64,000 nucleotides of DNA. Source: Cornus controversa (lineage: Eukaryota; Streptophyta; Magnoliopsida; Cornales; Cornaceae). Both the position numbers and the translations under genes were made by a program. Positions 35,132 to 45,725 of the stretch are shown here, piece after piece (position 1 is the stretch's first letter; each line of letters starts with the position of its first letter). Under the pieces are notes generated by a model that was given only the letters and a program-made list of their open reading frames with translations, was not told the DNA's origin and did not search any database. Where the stretch lies: positions 23,972,806 to 24,036,805 of the forward strand of contig CM048848.1 in assembly GCA_026545225.1 (NCBI GenBank). Reading direction: 5' to 3'.

Positions 35132-36034
35132 ATGAATTGTCCTTTGCCTAACAAATTCAAAATGCCCCCTATGGAGAGTTTTGACTGGACCAAGGACCCG
35201 TTGGATCACTTGGAAACTTACAAAGCATTAATGCATCTCCAAGTAGTGCCAGATGTGATTATGTGCAGAGCCTTCTCCACTACATTAAAAGGCTCTGCCC
35301 GATCATGGTTTAATAGCTTGAAACCTACATCTGTACACACTTTTAAAGAATTGAGTCAGTTATTTGTGGGAAACTTCATTGCCGCTCAGAGACATAAGAA
35401 ATTAGCTACCTATCTCCTGAATGTGAGACAAACCAAGGGGGAAACATTGCGAGACTACGTCAACCAATTTAATAGGGAGATGTTGCAAGTGGACGCCCTC
35501 GAAGACAAGGTGGCGGTTACTACATTCATGGGAGGCCTACTCCCCTCAAAATTCCTTTACTCAATCTCCAAACATCCTCCAGAGAGCATGTCTGAATTAC
35601 TCATGAAGGCTCAGAAGTTCATGAACGTTGAAAATGCCCTCGAGGCCCGAAGGGAAAAAGGAGATAACGACAAAAAGACAGATAGGAAAAGGGGAGGACA
35701 ATTTGGAGGAAAGGATGAACGAAACCCTAAATATGGCCGATCATCACAAGATCAGACTGACAGGGCGCCACGTCGTGACAGGGGATTCAATTTTACCCCT
35801 TTGAATACGTTGATAAGCCAGATCCTCTTTCATATTCAAGATGATCCGACGGTGACATGGACTCCAAAATTAAAATCTGATCCCTCTAAAAGATCTCATG
35901 ACAAATATTACAGGTTTCATCGTGACCACAGGCACGATACAAATGAATGCTTAGATTTGAAGAGACAGATTGAGAGTCTAATTCAGAAGGGCCAACTACA
36001 AAGATTTGTGGATGGCGATGGAAGAAGAGCATAA
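35132..36034 (+). CDS. E4 gag, Tat-type capsid region (300 aa ORF)
   Basis: The open frame starts MNCPLPNKFKMPPMESFDWT and contains the gag core: DPLDHLETYKALM, CRAFSTTLKGSARSWFNSL, QRHKKLATYLLNVRQTKGE, LRDYVNQFNREML, TFMGGLLPSKF. A basic linker (~residues 185-215) and the Tat-typical YYRFHRDHRHDTNECLDLK segment, which replaces a classic zinc knuckle, follow. The true start lies upstream in another frame, so this is a 5'-shortened gag in a decayed element. It would form particles for Tat RNA. Confidence 0.85.
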   Translation: MNCPLPNKFKMPPMESFDWTKDPLDHLETYKALMHLQVVPDVIMCRAFSTTLKGSARSWFNSLKPTSVHTFKELSQLFVGNFIAAQRHKKLATYLLNVRQTKGETLRDYVNQFNREMLQVDALEDKVAVTTFMGGLLPSKFLYSISKHPPESMSELLMKAQKFMNVENALEARREKGDNDKKTDRKRGGQFGGKDERNPKYGRSSQDQTDRAPRRDRGFNFTPLNTLISQILFHIQDDPTVTWTPKLKSDPSKRSHDKYYRFHRDHRHDTNECLDLKRQIESLIQKGQLQRFVDGDGRRA

Positions 36035-37206
36035 AACCCCCCACAAGATAGAACAGAAGATACTACTCGTAGAAATCCTCTGTTGGGGGATATCAGAGTC
36101 ATCTCTGGGGGAATTGGAGGTGGCAGAGAATCTAATACGGCTTGAAAAGCACATGCAAGAAAAGTCAAAAAAAATTTTGAGGTAGGTGAGGTGAGCCAAA
36201 CACCCGCCAAGTACCCTCGACTGGATGATCAGATTATTACTTTTATAGAGGCTGATGCAAGGGGGGTTCAACAACCCCATGACGACGCCCTTGTAGTCAC
36301 GTTGATTATCACCAATTTTACAACCAGGCGAGTGCTAATTGACAATGGTAGTTCTGCTGATATCCTATTTATGACCGCATTTGATCAGATGAGAATTGGA
36401 AGGGAGAAGCTCAAACCTACCAAGTCTCCACTTATTGGTTTTTTTGGAGAGAAGCTTCTTCCGTTAGGTACTGTAAACCTCCCAGTCACTGTTGGCTCAA
36501 GCCCCAAACAGGTCACTAAGATGGTGTCCTTCTTCATGGTGGATTGTCCGACCACTTACAATGTCATCTTGGGAAGGGCCACGTTGAATACAATATGAGT
36601 AGTGACCTCCATTTATCATCTCCTCGTCTAGTTCCCCACTGACAATGGGATTGGAGAGCTTAGAGGTGACCAAGCCACTGCCCGAGAATGTTATGCCTCG
36701 TCCTTGAGAGAGAAAAGGGTGTCAGAAACTTTAAGCATAGAAGGAGTAGAAGTGGAAGAAAGTGAGAAAGCCCACCACGCAAAACTTATGGAGGAATTAG
36801 TTGAGGTCAACTTGTTTGAACATGAGGCAAGAAAAAAGGTGTACGTAGGGTCGTCGCTTTCACCCACCTCTCAAAGTGAACTTATGCAGTTCCTCAAAAT
36901 AAACCGGGATGTGTTTGCCTAGTCTCATGAAGACATGCCCAAAATTGATCCAGCCATTGCTATACACCGGTTAAATGTCCACCCAGATGCCAAGCCAGTT
37001 AGGCAAAAAAGGAGAACATTTGCCCCAGAAAGAAATTTAGCAATCTTTGAAGAGATGGATAAATTATTAAAGGCCAACTTTGTACAGGAAACCCATTACC
37101 CGGATAGGCTAGCAAATGTAGTCCTTGTTAAAAAATCCAATGGCAAATGACATTTCTCTGTTGACTTTACGAATTTAAATAAAGCATGTCCAAAGGACAG
37201 CTTCCC
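36035..37206 (+). pseudogene. E4 protease and start of reverse transcriptase
   Basis: In frame with gag after TAA 36032. The protease has LIDNGSSADILFM (36330-36370; the usual DxGS loop reads DNGS) and PTTYNVILGRATLN near 36550. The linker is followed by RT beginning DPAIAIHRLNVHPDAKPVRQ and the fingers (ANFVQETHYPD, NVVLVKKSNGK). Stops at 36145, 36596, 36920 and 37147 interrupt it; several fit CGA or TGG changed to stop. Confidence 0.85.
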
Positions 37207-37680
37207 CCTTCCAAGATTGATATGCTGGTAGAAGGCACGGCTGGATGCGAGCGACTTAGTTTCATGGATGCCTATTCGGGATACAATCAGATCCCAATGT
37301 TACCATCAGACCAAGAGAAAATGTCCTTCATAAAAGAAAGGGGCCTATATTGCTATACATTGATATCGTTTGGTTTAAAGAATGTCGGCGCGACTTACCA
37401 GAGGCTTGTGAACAGAATGTTTAAGGAGCAAACTGGCAGAAATATGGAGGTATATGTTGATGATATGCTTGTTAAAATCCAAAAAGCTATAAGCCACTTA
37501 GATGATTTACAGGAAGCTTTTGATGTTTTGCAAAAGTACAGAGTGAAACTTAACCCCAGCAAGTGCGCTTTTAGGGTGTCATCCAGAAAATTCTTGGGCT
37601 ACTTGGTTAGTAAGAGGGGGATACAGGCCAACCCATAGAAGGTGCAGGTTATTCTGGATACAAAGTCACCCAGAACGATC
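37186..37680 (+). pseudogene. E4 reverse transcriptase core
   Basis: A one-base frameshift near 37207 moves RT to this frame: SKIDMLVEGTAG, FMDAYSGYNQIPM, GLKNVGATYQRLVNRMF, catalytic box MEVYVDDMLVK (~37445-37478), then FLGYLVSKRGIQANP before TAG 37636. It copies the element RNA into DNA in the cytoplasmic particle. Motif order and the YVDD box are typical of Tat RT. Confidence 0.9.
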
Positions 37681-37739
37681 AAAGAAGTCTAGAAACTGAT
37701 GGGAAAGGTGGTAGCATTGAGCCGACTAATCTTCCGAGC

Positions 37740-38274
37740 CACAGACAAGTGTCTACCATTTTTTAGGTTCTCAAATGAGCCTTTGAGTGGATGCCAGAAT
37801 GCGAACAGGCCTTGAGTGAGATAAAGCAGTACCTCAGTTCACCTCCGCTTTTATCTTGCACGCAACCAAAGGATGAGTTATATTTATATTTGGTTGTCTC
37901 CCCTGCAGCAGTCAGTTCGGTATTAGTACGAGAAGAGGAAGGGGTGCAAAAGCTAGTTTACTACACCAGCAGAGTGCTTCGAGGTGCAGAGGAGAGATAT
38001 CCGTCAATAGAAAAGCTGGCGTTCGCTCTTGTTATGTCAGCCAAGAAACTCAGGCCATACTTCCAAGCACATACCATTACAGTACTAACTGATCAGCTGC
38101 TCCAGCAAGTCCTCTTCAAGCCTAAAACCTCTGGGCGGCTCGTGAAATGGTCCATGGAGTTAGAGGAGTTTGACATTAGATACAAACCGAGGTTGACAAT
38201 TAAAGGTCAAGTGCTGGCAGACTTTATAGCTAAGTTCACCTATTCTCTAGAAGAAGTTTCGTAGGAAAAGGAGG
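37740..38274 (+). pseudogene. E4 RNase H domain
   Basis: A third frame: WMPECEQALSEIKQYLSSPP, LVYYTSRVLRGAEERYPSIE, LVMSAKKLRPYFQAH, LLQQVLFKPKTSGRLVKWSM, GQVLADFIAKF. This is the gypsy-type RNase H that follows RT; it degrades the RNA template strand. Upstream stops at ~37764 and 37776 separate it from RT. Confidence 0.85.
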
Positions 38275-38324
38275 AGAGCTCAGTCTAACAGAACAAAGAA
38301 GACCAAATCGACCTGGGTTGTACA

Positions 38325-38745
38325 TGGGAATTATTTGTCGACGGATCGTCAAACGCACAAGCTAGTGGCGCAAGGATATTGATCAAATCCCCATAAGGGG
38401 AAACACTTAAGTATGCCTTGCAGTTCGGATTCAAAGCTATAAACAATGAAGCTGAGTATGAGGCCTTGATCGTAGGGTTGAAAATAGCTGATGTTCTTAA
38501 GATACAATAGCTGAAAGCTTATACCGACTCTGAGCTGGTTGCCCGTCAAGTACGCGTAGAGTATGAGGCAAAGGGAACAAAGATGAAATCTTACTTGCAA
38601 AAAGTCCAGGAGCTAGTCACCCATTTCTGAAAGTTTTCCATCACACGGGTTCCCCACAGTGAAAATTCTAATGCAGACGCTCTCGCTCGACTCACCACGG
38701 CACAAGAAGCTACTAATGGGGGAGTATTTATAGAACGTTAAGACA
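38325..38745 (+). pseudogene. E4 additional RNase H (archaeal/plant-type)
   Basis: WELFVDGSSNAQASGARILI carries the first catalytic Asp; NNEAEYEALIVGLKIA carries the Glu; YTDSELVARQVRVEYEA carries the second Asp; NSNADALARL carries the last acidic residue. A second RNase H after the normal one is a hallmark of the Tat lineage. Stops at 38394, 38508 and 38628 fit C-to-T changes. Confidence 0.85.
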
Positions 38746-39027
38746 GCTTGAGTGTAACAGAAGGGGTGCTGAATGAGGTAAACCAAGTCACCCATGGCAT
38801 GGAGTGGGCAAACCCAATTGGGATACATTAGGGATGGCGAGCTACCATCTAACAAGACTGAGGCACACAAAATAAGGATCAGGGCATCGAGATATACCTT
38901 GATCGATGGAATCCTCTACACAGTTCTCCCTTGTTATTACAAATCAAAGGACATATCTTGACAATCCAAAGAGCCAATCGGAGTGTTCCTGAGGTCTGGC
39001 GAGCAACTTTCATAAACAGGGGGCATC
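38746..39027 (+). pseudogene. E4 truncated integrase start and polypurine tract
   Basis: 38839-38930 reads ELPSNKTEAHKIRIRASRYT then LIDGILYTVL, the lead-in to the integrase zinc-binding domain. The HHCC and DDE parts are missing; the sequence passes within ~100 bp into the purine tract AAACAGGGGGCATC and the 3' LTR. The deletion removed about the last third of pol. Confidence 0.75.
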
Positions 39028-39395
39028 TGATAGAGTATTTGACTTTGACTATAAAACGAATGACATGGAAGATAAAAACAAAGTGACGTGGACAAAAGTC
39101 TATCTTTGACAGGGGTGTCTCTATCTCCAAGAAGGACTGGAAAATTGAAAGAACTAGTCTCCAACCACAATACAACCTCATTTTATCTTTATAAATATAG
39201 AGACGGTCCAGATACCAAGGTACGCAATTAATACCCTCTGATTTCCTTCATAACTTAAAAAGCCCCTTCTGATTTCTAACTTGATCGTCGAAGCGAAGTT
39301 GTCTGGTACCACACCGATGCCTTATCGACTACCCTTCTTTTGTCTTTTTCACAGGTTGGCATTTGACCAGCTCGGGGTGAATTTCTGCTTCATCA
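39028..39395 (+). repeat. E4 3' LTR, 368 bp
   Basis: Equal in length to the 5' LTR; TATA box at 39190-39197; ends TTCATCA before the ATTTT duplication. Confidence 0.93.
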
Positions 39396-39451
39396 ATTTT
39401 AATAAAATCTCATTAAATCAAAAAAAAAAAATTGTAAACCACAAAACTCAC

Positions 39452-39694
39452 AAGGCAAACCATATAACAGAACAGCAACGCTGAATTTTGACGAAAGAGT
39501 TGATGGACACAGAGGTGATGTCAGTATAAAGGCCAAAGTCTTTACTTTATCTCCTTGTACAGGCACAAAAATTTTAGTTCCAGCAATCAACACATTTGGA
39601 GGAATAGTAGAAGGAACATTCCCTCCAAGCACGAGGGCAGTTTGAGTACGATTGACTCTGAGAACTGGTTCATCTGAGGGTTCCATAGCCACAA
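39452..39694 (-). pseudogene. PEX6: PEX6-like exon before the first AAA domain
   Basis: Reverse strand: VVAMEPSDEPVLRVNRTQTA then LVLGGNVPSTIPPNVL and LAFILTSPLCPSTLSSKFSV, ending VLLYGLP at a perfect GTGAGT donor (39451-39446). This is the segment leading into the P-loop of PEX6. The frame is open throughout. Its splice phase fits the exon at 33505-33644: the split codon becomes TGG. The intron is 5.8 kb here but only ~0.37 kb without E4. Confidence 0.75.
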
Positions 39695-39785
39695 CTTGAG
39701 GCTAATAAACTACTTACAAATAAGAGTCTTGTGTTATGACATTCCTCGAACATCTCATGCTACTATGAAGAATAGAAAAATTCAC

Positions 39786-40409
39786 CTTGAAGTAGATGAT
39801 GGTGCCCTTGGTATTTTGCATCTTTTGGCTGCAAGGAATGCACAAAGCTGAACTGCAATTCCACTTGATACAAATACTGAAAAGATCACCTCTGGCAAGA
39901 TATCTATCTATTTCAAAGTAATTATGTAATGCCAGATCAATCATTTCTTAACGATCTTCAGCTTCAATAGACGAACTTTGTTTAAGAGATTCAAAGGTAC
40001 CACATTCTGCTATCTTCACAAAAGAAACCCTCAAGTGTGAGGCATATCTTGGTAATGGAGCCTAAGGTTCAAATCCTACACTGATGATAGAGGCCTCATC
40101 CCCTTTTGCATTTGTTTCATCATCGACGTTAACTTCAAATGAAGATACCAAAGCCAGTTTCCCTTGAAGAACAAGCAATTTCAAGCATGATACATGCAAA
40201 CTAAGGTTAAATGCCAAGAGGGGAGATAGATAGGCAACTTCTTGATCTAATAACACACTGTGAATTTGAGGGAGACTATATGAAGAAAAAACTAGCATTA
40301 CTCGAGAAGACTGGGAAATGGGTAATCTACTATCCAATGAGTGTTCATGGATCTTGGGAGGATCAAGAACAATAGCTTGGCGAATTCTCTACATGTTTGT
40401 CTCAACATT
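39786..40409 (-). pseudogene. PEX6: PEX6-like large N-terminal exon
   Basis: Reverse strand: NVETNM, AIVLDPPKIHEHSLDS, then LLDQEVAYLSPLLAFNLSLH, VSCLKLLV, PLPRYASHLRVSFVKI, MIDLALHNYFEIDRYLARGD, LFSICIKWNCSSALC, ending YFK before donor GTGAA at 39785. This follows the N-terminal, non-ATPase half of plant PEX6. Stops at the codons after NVETNM, before PLPRYAS and before MIDLALH show that it is dead. The exact acceptor (~40410-40420) is not certain. Confidence 0.72.
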
Positions 40410-41592
40410 CTTGACAAGTATGTAATACATATTTAAAAGAAGAAAAAGGAAAAAATCAATTGTTTCATCAATCTAGGACACCAAATAAAAAAACTTGTGT
40501 AAATGATAATGTAGATAAAGAATTAGGTTACAATTGAATAATTAAGTAATTACAAAGAAAGGATTTTGCCAAATATGCATAATTACATCCAAGCTGTTGC
40601 ATGCATAAATGACATACAAGAATATTAAAGCCACTATTCAATTTACTTTTGTTGCAGTTCTATGAGCTTACTGTACATAAAAATCCACACTTTTTCAGCT
40701 TATACATATGTATGTATATTTGTTGCAGAATGTGCACACTTTTGATGGGGCATATATGCTTGTCGGATATATATTCTATTTCTTATCAAACCTATTAAGA
40801 AAAGAGCAGTTGAGTTACAACACCAGTCATCACTAATGCTGATATATAAAAAAGGACACAGAAAAGAAAAAATAAAAGAAAACATGTGGCTCTTACGTTA
40901 TCCACCCCCACCACTGATACATTTTTAGAATTTCCATACTTTATTCTGGTGATGTATCAAGAAGTCATACTGAAAAGATAAGAAAAGTATGAACAATGCA
41001 ATAGCAACTTCAACCCCAGACTATTGCAAGTTCAAAGTGCTCTTTTTTCTCATTCTATATTTCTCTGCAATGAAATGAAAAGTAATGGATTTTTCCTTTT
41101 TCTTTAGTGCATGAATCAACTGACACAAAATATCAATCTGTCAACCAATATAAGCTTTCTGGATATACATCAATAAATCATCACTTGTAAGGCATGAACT
41201 AAAAGAAAGTTCTCTTAGAAAAATTTTATATCCTCTGTTTGGTTTTCAGATAAACTGTAAAAAAGTAAAGAGGTTCGGTTATTGAATCTTAATTTAAAAT
41301 TTATCTAAATCTTTTAATTATCTTGAACTTAAGAAAACAAATTTCTCCAGTTATCGGAGCCTGATACAACTACTTTGATCAATTGAGTCGTGAACAAATC
41401 TTTCAAATATTTTTTTTTTTTGTTAGGGAAAGTAACAAATCTTTCATATTTTGGAAACCAAGATTACATAAAATATCATCCAGTTCTATTTTCTTTTCTT
41501 CTCTTATATTTTCTGGTAACCAAACAAGGTCATAAAGTAACTAATTATAGCAAAATTCTAAACAATCATAAAAAGAAATAAAGAAAACGTAC
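40410..41592 (-). other. PEX6-like intron sequence within the CACTA element
   Basis: AT-rich with no ORF. It lies between a GTACG donor at 41592 and the acceptor region near 40410, as expected for a captured genomic intron. Confidence 0.5.
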
Positions 41593-41672
41593 CAGTGATC
41601 CTGAAGTTATCGATAGCTTCTTGAAGACAGACATGGGGAGCCCAACTAAGGCAGAGTCATCGAGAGAGGCCA
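41593..41672 (-). pseudogene. PEX6: PEX6-like upstream exon
   Basis: Reverse strand: MASLDDSALVGLPMSVFKKL then SITSGSL, ending at donor GTACG. The phrase DDSALVGL...KRLSITSGSLV is characteristic of the N-terminal part of plant PEX6. The exon's 5' limit is unclear; sequence upstream (41673-41880) is not recognised. Confidence 0.62.
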
Positions 41673-42424
41673 TCTTCATGAAGACGAAGCAGATCCTCAT
41701 AACTCAGATTGTTCAAACTCTCACCTGTCCTTTGCCTACCGAATTAAGCAAATTCATCAAAAATAGCAACACACACAAAACACAATTTAAATTTTCAGAA
41801 AATTTCAACAACGTAACAGAGCAAATTAAGTAAGCAACAACTACTCCTAAATATCACCTAATTTCCCTCTGAAATTTCCTATTAATGTCTTTGAGTTTCT
41901 TCAAGTTCTCTTGCACTCCCTGCAAAACATCAATCAACATATATAAGTATAACACAACGATATATTTCTATATATATATATACATATATATATATATACA
42001 TACACACACACACATGGAGTTTGTCGGTGCTGGAGAACATGATGAACTCATGGAGTTGTGGGCTGACTCAATCAAGGAGTGAGATTAGGTAAGGGCTTTC
42101 AACGAATGGAAAGAGATTGGGTTAGGGCTGCGATCGGTGAGTGGGATTGGGTTAGGCTTTCGATCGATGACTGAGATTGGGTTAGGGCTTCAATAGTCGG
42201 GTGAGATTGAGTTTAAATTTGGTTGAGGAATAGAGATTATGGGTTGAGATTTTGAGTAGAGCTGAGGGAATGAGAGAGAAGGTCTGAAGTGAAGTGAGAG
42301 AAAAATTGAACGTGCCCATGAGAGAGTGGAAAAGTGTATCTCGCGCGAAACCAAAATAATAGCATGAAATTATTTTTAAAAAAAACTTTAAATTACGGGA
42401 AATTAGCGCGTAATAAAAATAAAG
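41673..42424. other. CACTA interior, right part
   Basis: Contains (TA)n/(CA)n at 41965-42013 and about four 30-bp near-repeats with GATTGGGTTAGGGCTT at 42082-42200. No transposase ORF seen. Confidence 0.45.
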
Positions 42425-42650
42425 ATTTCTACGATGGGCCATTAGCCCGTCATGGAAATCAACTTTCTACCATGGACCTACATGGCTCGTCTTGAAAAGC
42501 TAATTTCTACAACAGCTCATGCGAGCTCATCATAAAAAGTGACTTTCTAGAAAGGGCTATGCAGGTCAGTCATACAAAATTATTTTTCACGAGGGGCCAT
42601 GCAGGCCCATCGTAAAAAGTCTGTCGTTAAAACCCTATTTTTTTGTAGTG
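42425..42650. repeat. CACTA right subterminal and terminal repeats
   Basis: Spaced copies of GGGCC(A/T)N...CCGTC and ACTTTCTA words mirror the left end, closing with CTGTCGTTAAAACCC and the terminal TTTTTTTGTAGTG. Confidence 0.8.
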
Positions 42651-42653
42651 CAT

Positions 42654-43464
42654 GGAAGCTTCAAGGGACTTCTCATGGAAAATGAATCCACTATACCTCA
42701 AATGATTCATTTGTTTCTTCTATCTAAAGTTAATATGTCAATCAAATAAAGAATTGAAATGTATCTGATCAACACTAAATCAGCTAGGCTATTTGATCAG
42801 AATCAGCGTATTGGCGGGTGTGCTAGAGTCGTTCAATCGGCTCAAAGAGTTGTATTAGCTAGTCGAACAAGGTATCTCTTTTGAGTATTGTGTAGGATCA
42901 GGCAATTGTATGAGAAGAGAGAATACTAAACATCCCAAAGAGTGTTTTTTTTGCCTCAATTAAGAGAATTTTGGTTTGCGCAAAAGAATTGCGAAACTAA
43001 GTCTTAGAAAGTAGGGAGATAGCAAGGAGAGAGATAGCAATGGAGGAAGACGTAGAAAGATTGCTTGATGAAAAAGGTAGGGAGTAAGAAAGTACGAGGA
43101 AAAAGTAGAGTTAAGAAGATATAGAACAGTATTCGTGGAATATTGTAAAAAAAAAAAGTTGTAGTAGCTACAATATTTGATTTGGTTGTGGAACCCTTAA
43201 TACAGAGTTTATTTATAGAAGTCAAGTACAACTAACTTCCTAAAATCTAGTTACATAATAAAAATGGAATAACGTAATTACATAAAAACTATATATATAC
43301 AAAAAATATTAATATATCAATACACATAATGTGTCTTCAAGCCCCTCTAATGTAGCTCCCTAATTCCAACCTTTTAGAGTCCAAAACTCACTTGGGCTTA
43401 TCCACACAGCCATCATGCATGTAATAGTCTGCTATACCTTAAGCCTTCACATAGTTGATAGTTT
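42654..43464. other. Intergenic, nothing recognised
   Basis: AT-rich sequence with short ORFs only. Confidence 0.4.
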
Positions 43465-44308
43465 AGGGGTTGTTTGGTAACGTTGTCGAATTCCATTTTG
43501 TGATTTCTGAAAAATGAAATCGGAAAACATGTTGTGCTGTCATTTCTGTGCAAAACAGAATATGTTTGGTAACGTCATATTGAAATTTTGAAAGCACAAA
43601 TCTGAAATTTGTTTGGTAACCCAAAATTAACTTTAAAAAAAAAATAGTAGTATCTTTGACTAAAAATTGTGTTTGAGTAATATGGTTCTAACTTATTTTA
43701 ACCAACAGAAATGTGATATTACATATTTTATGTATATTCTTTCCTCTGAAATTATATTTGTTAGGACTTTATTTTAGTTTATTTTAATTAAAAATTCATT
43801 TTTATGCATTTGCATGTTTTTGGTAATTGTAATATATTATTATATATACTCATTTTATTTCCTTTTATATTTTTATATTATATATAATTGTATTTATATA
43901 TAACTCTTATTTTATTGTATTTTCTTCTTATATATATTATATATTTATTTATTTTTTTATATTTTTATTTATTTATTGTATTTTATAAACAATTTTATTC
44001 TTATTGACTTATAATTTTGTATTTATTGTATTTTATTTATATTATATTATTTTTATTTATTGTATTTTATTAAAAAATCAGAAATTAAAACTTGAACTGA
44101 AAATAAAAACTGAAACTAAAAGCTTCTTTATGAAGCTTCCAAATTATGCCTAAGGATTGTCAAAATTTTGACATTACTTTCATTTTTTTTAAAATGAAAA
44201 CTGCGTTACCAAATGCGATTTTTACTGTGACTTTGAAAAAAAAATAAAAAAGAAAACTAAAATCTTAAGTCTGAAATCTTAAATCGAAAGTGTTACCAAA
44301 CAGAGCCT
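43465..44308. mobile_element. Non-autonomous DNA transposon, hAT-like
   Basis: Ends are inverted: AGGGGTTGTTTGGTAAC at the left and GTTACCAAACAGAGCCT at the right. A second pair (GTTTGGTAACG near 43564 and CGTTACCAAA near 44203) lies inside. The interior is very AT-rich and non-coding. No clear 8-bp duplication was found, so the superfamily is unsure. Confidence 0.6.
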
Positions 44309-44324
44309 CACATCAGTTACACAG

Positions 44325-45725
44325 CATATCACATGAATTTCCATGTATCCATTCCTTGTGAGCCCATTCACATCCACAGTGGCAGCCCAATGGCGCCTCC
44401 AAGAATCTACAAGTTCATAGCTACTAGAGGGGCATGTAAGACCTATTTAGTTGTTGGAGATGTTCTTGGACCCGCTAACAAGCAAACACACGCATCCTAG
44501 TAGAGCTTGAACACTCAACCTCCCACTTTGAGGAGGAAGAGCTATACCGCTAGCCATTAGCCATTTGGTTAATAATGACAACCTTGTATACAGTTACATA
44601 TGGATATAGAGTCAACTTCGAGCTTCAAATAAATAATGGTTAAAAGTCATAAAACTCACTTTATAGATATACAAATCCTAAAATTCAAAAAATTTTAGGT
44701 CCAATTCTCTTGAGAAACAAACCTTGAATCACATCAAATTTTTTAAAATCACAAAAATTATGTTTAAATGAAATAAACCCTGAAATTTGAAAATTTTAAG
44801 TCTAGCTTCTTAAGAATCATCGTAAATTTAAGTCTAGGCTTCTTAAGAATCGTGGAAAAGTAACCTTTTGCTAATTTTCTTAAATGTAATAAATATTTGA
44901 ATTCATAAATTATAAGCCTTAAAACAAAACAAAAAAGCGAAAAACAAGAACAACAACAACTTGAACAATTTTTCATAAAGTTCGGTTCAAGCAATTTTTT
45001 TTGATAGAACAAAATTCAAATTTCATCTAAGTCAAATTCCTAATAAAACCCTAGTTTCCTTATAATCTAGGAAGTAAACTTTCCAAATCACGTTAAAACT
45101 CAATAAACTTTTAATTCAAAGAAGTCTCGTATAAACAATTAATAACTCTTAGCTCATGTTCATAAACCCTCAAGGAAATACTTTGAAGTTCACCACTCAA
45201 TAATAACTAAACTCCTAATTAATCCATTTAACATAATTTGATTCATTTATCTACTGTCCCTAGTTAATCCTTCTTTGACAAACCACCGGTACTTCCTCAG
45301 TTTTGAAAATGAAAGATTAAAAGTTCAAGTTTGCAAAATGCCAAGTAAGTTCATGTGTTATTTGCGGGGATAAAATATAAATAATAATAATAAAAAAATA
45401 AAAGAATCACCCTTGGACTAAAAATTTGAGTAATCCAACTCATAAGTAGTTATTTTTAAGCATGTTACACATCATTCAACTAATATGTTTATGGTCCAAC
45501 TTAATCAATCAAACTCATAACCATGAACTATCAGGAACCTCCTTTAATCAATGAATCTAATATAATTCAATTTAAACAAGTAATTCATCAATTGTATGAT
45601 TAATATACATCTAACCAAGTATCTTAACACACACTCTGCATGCCGACTTAGGTTCAAGAAATCTACTGAGAAAAAAGTCCTTTATAATTTTTTCACTTTT
45701 TGCTTTTGCTTTGAAGAGAGAATGA
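44325..45725. repeat. Dispersed repeat R, copy 3
   Basis: Parallels copy 1 from ~17430 to ~19045 with several deletions; includes the SINE-like segment at 44446-44590. The last 300 bp present in copies 1 and 2 are missing. Confidence 0.8.

Larger units (their letters stand above)
33965..39395 (+). mobile_element. E4: Tat-lineage Ty3/gypsy element inside a PEX6 intron
   Basis: LTRs of equal length (368 bp; 33965-34332 and 39028-39395) with TGATAGAG...TTCATCA ends, a perfect 5-bp duplication ATTTT (33960-33964 and 39396-39400), a gag and a decayed pol in the order protease, RT, RNase H, second RNase H. Integrase is cut off after its first ~30 residues. LTRs differ at roughly 25 positions by eye, so the insertion is not recent. 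It lies between the donor at 39451 and acceptor at 33645 of the PEX6-like fragment. Confidence 0.95.
31951..42650. mobile_element. CACTA (En/Spm-type) transposon carrying a PEX6-like gene fragment
   Basis: Left end CACTACAAGAAAAATC and right end ATTTTTTTGTAGTG are inverted terminal repeats of the CACTA class. The 3-bp duplication CAT flanks both ends (31948-31950 and 42651-42653). Subterminal arrays of ACGACGGG-like words lie inside each end. No TNPA/TNPD-type transposase ORF can be read, so it is non-autonomous. Inside is a reverse-strand fragment of a PEX6-like gene with introns, and the Tat retrotransposon E4 inserted in one intron; without E4 the element is about 5.3 kb. Confidence 0.92.

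Noticed and set aside
42082-42200. Telomere-like GGTTAGGG words
   Set aside because: Only about four imperfect 30-bp units inside the CACTA element; no TTTAGGG array.
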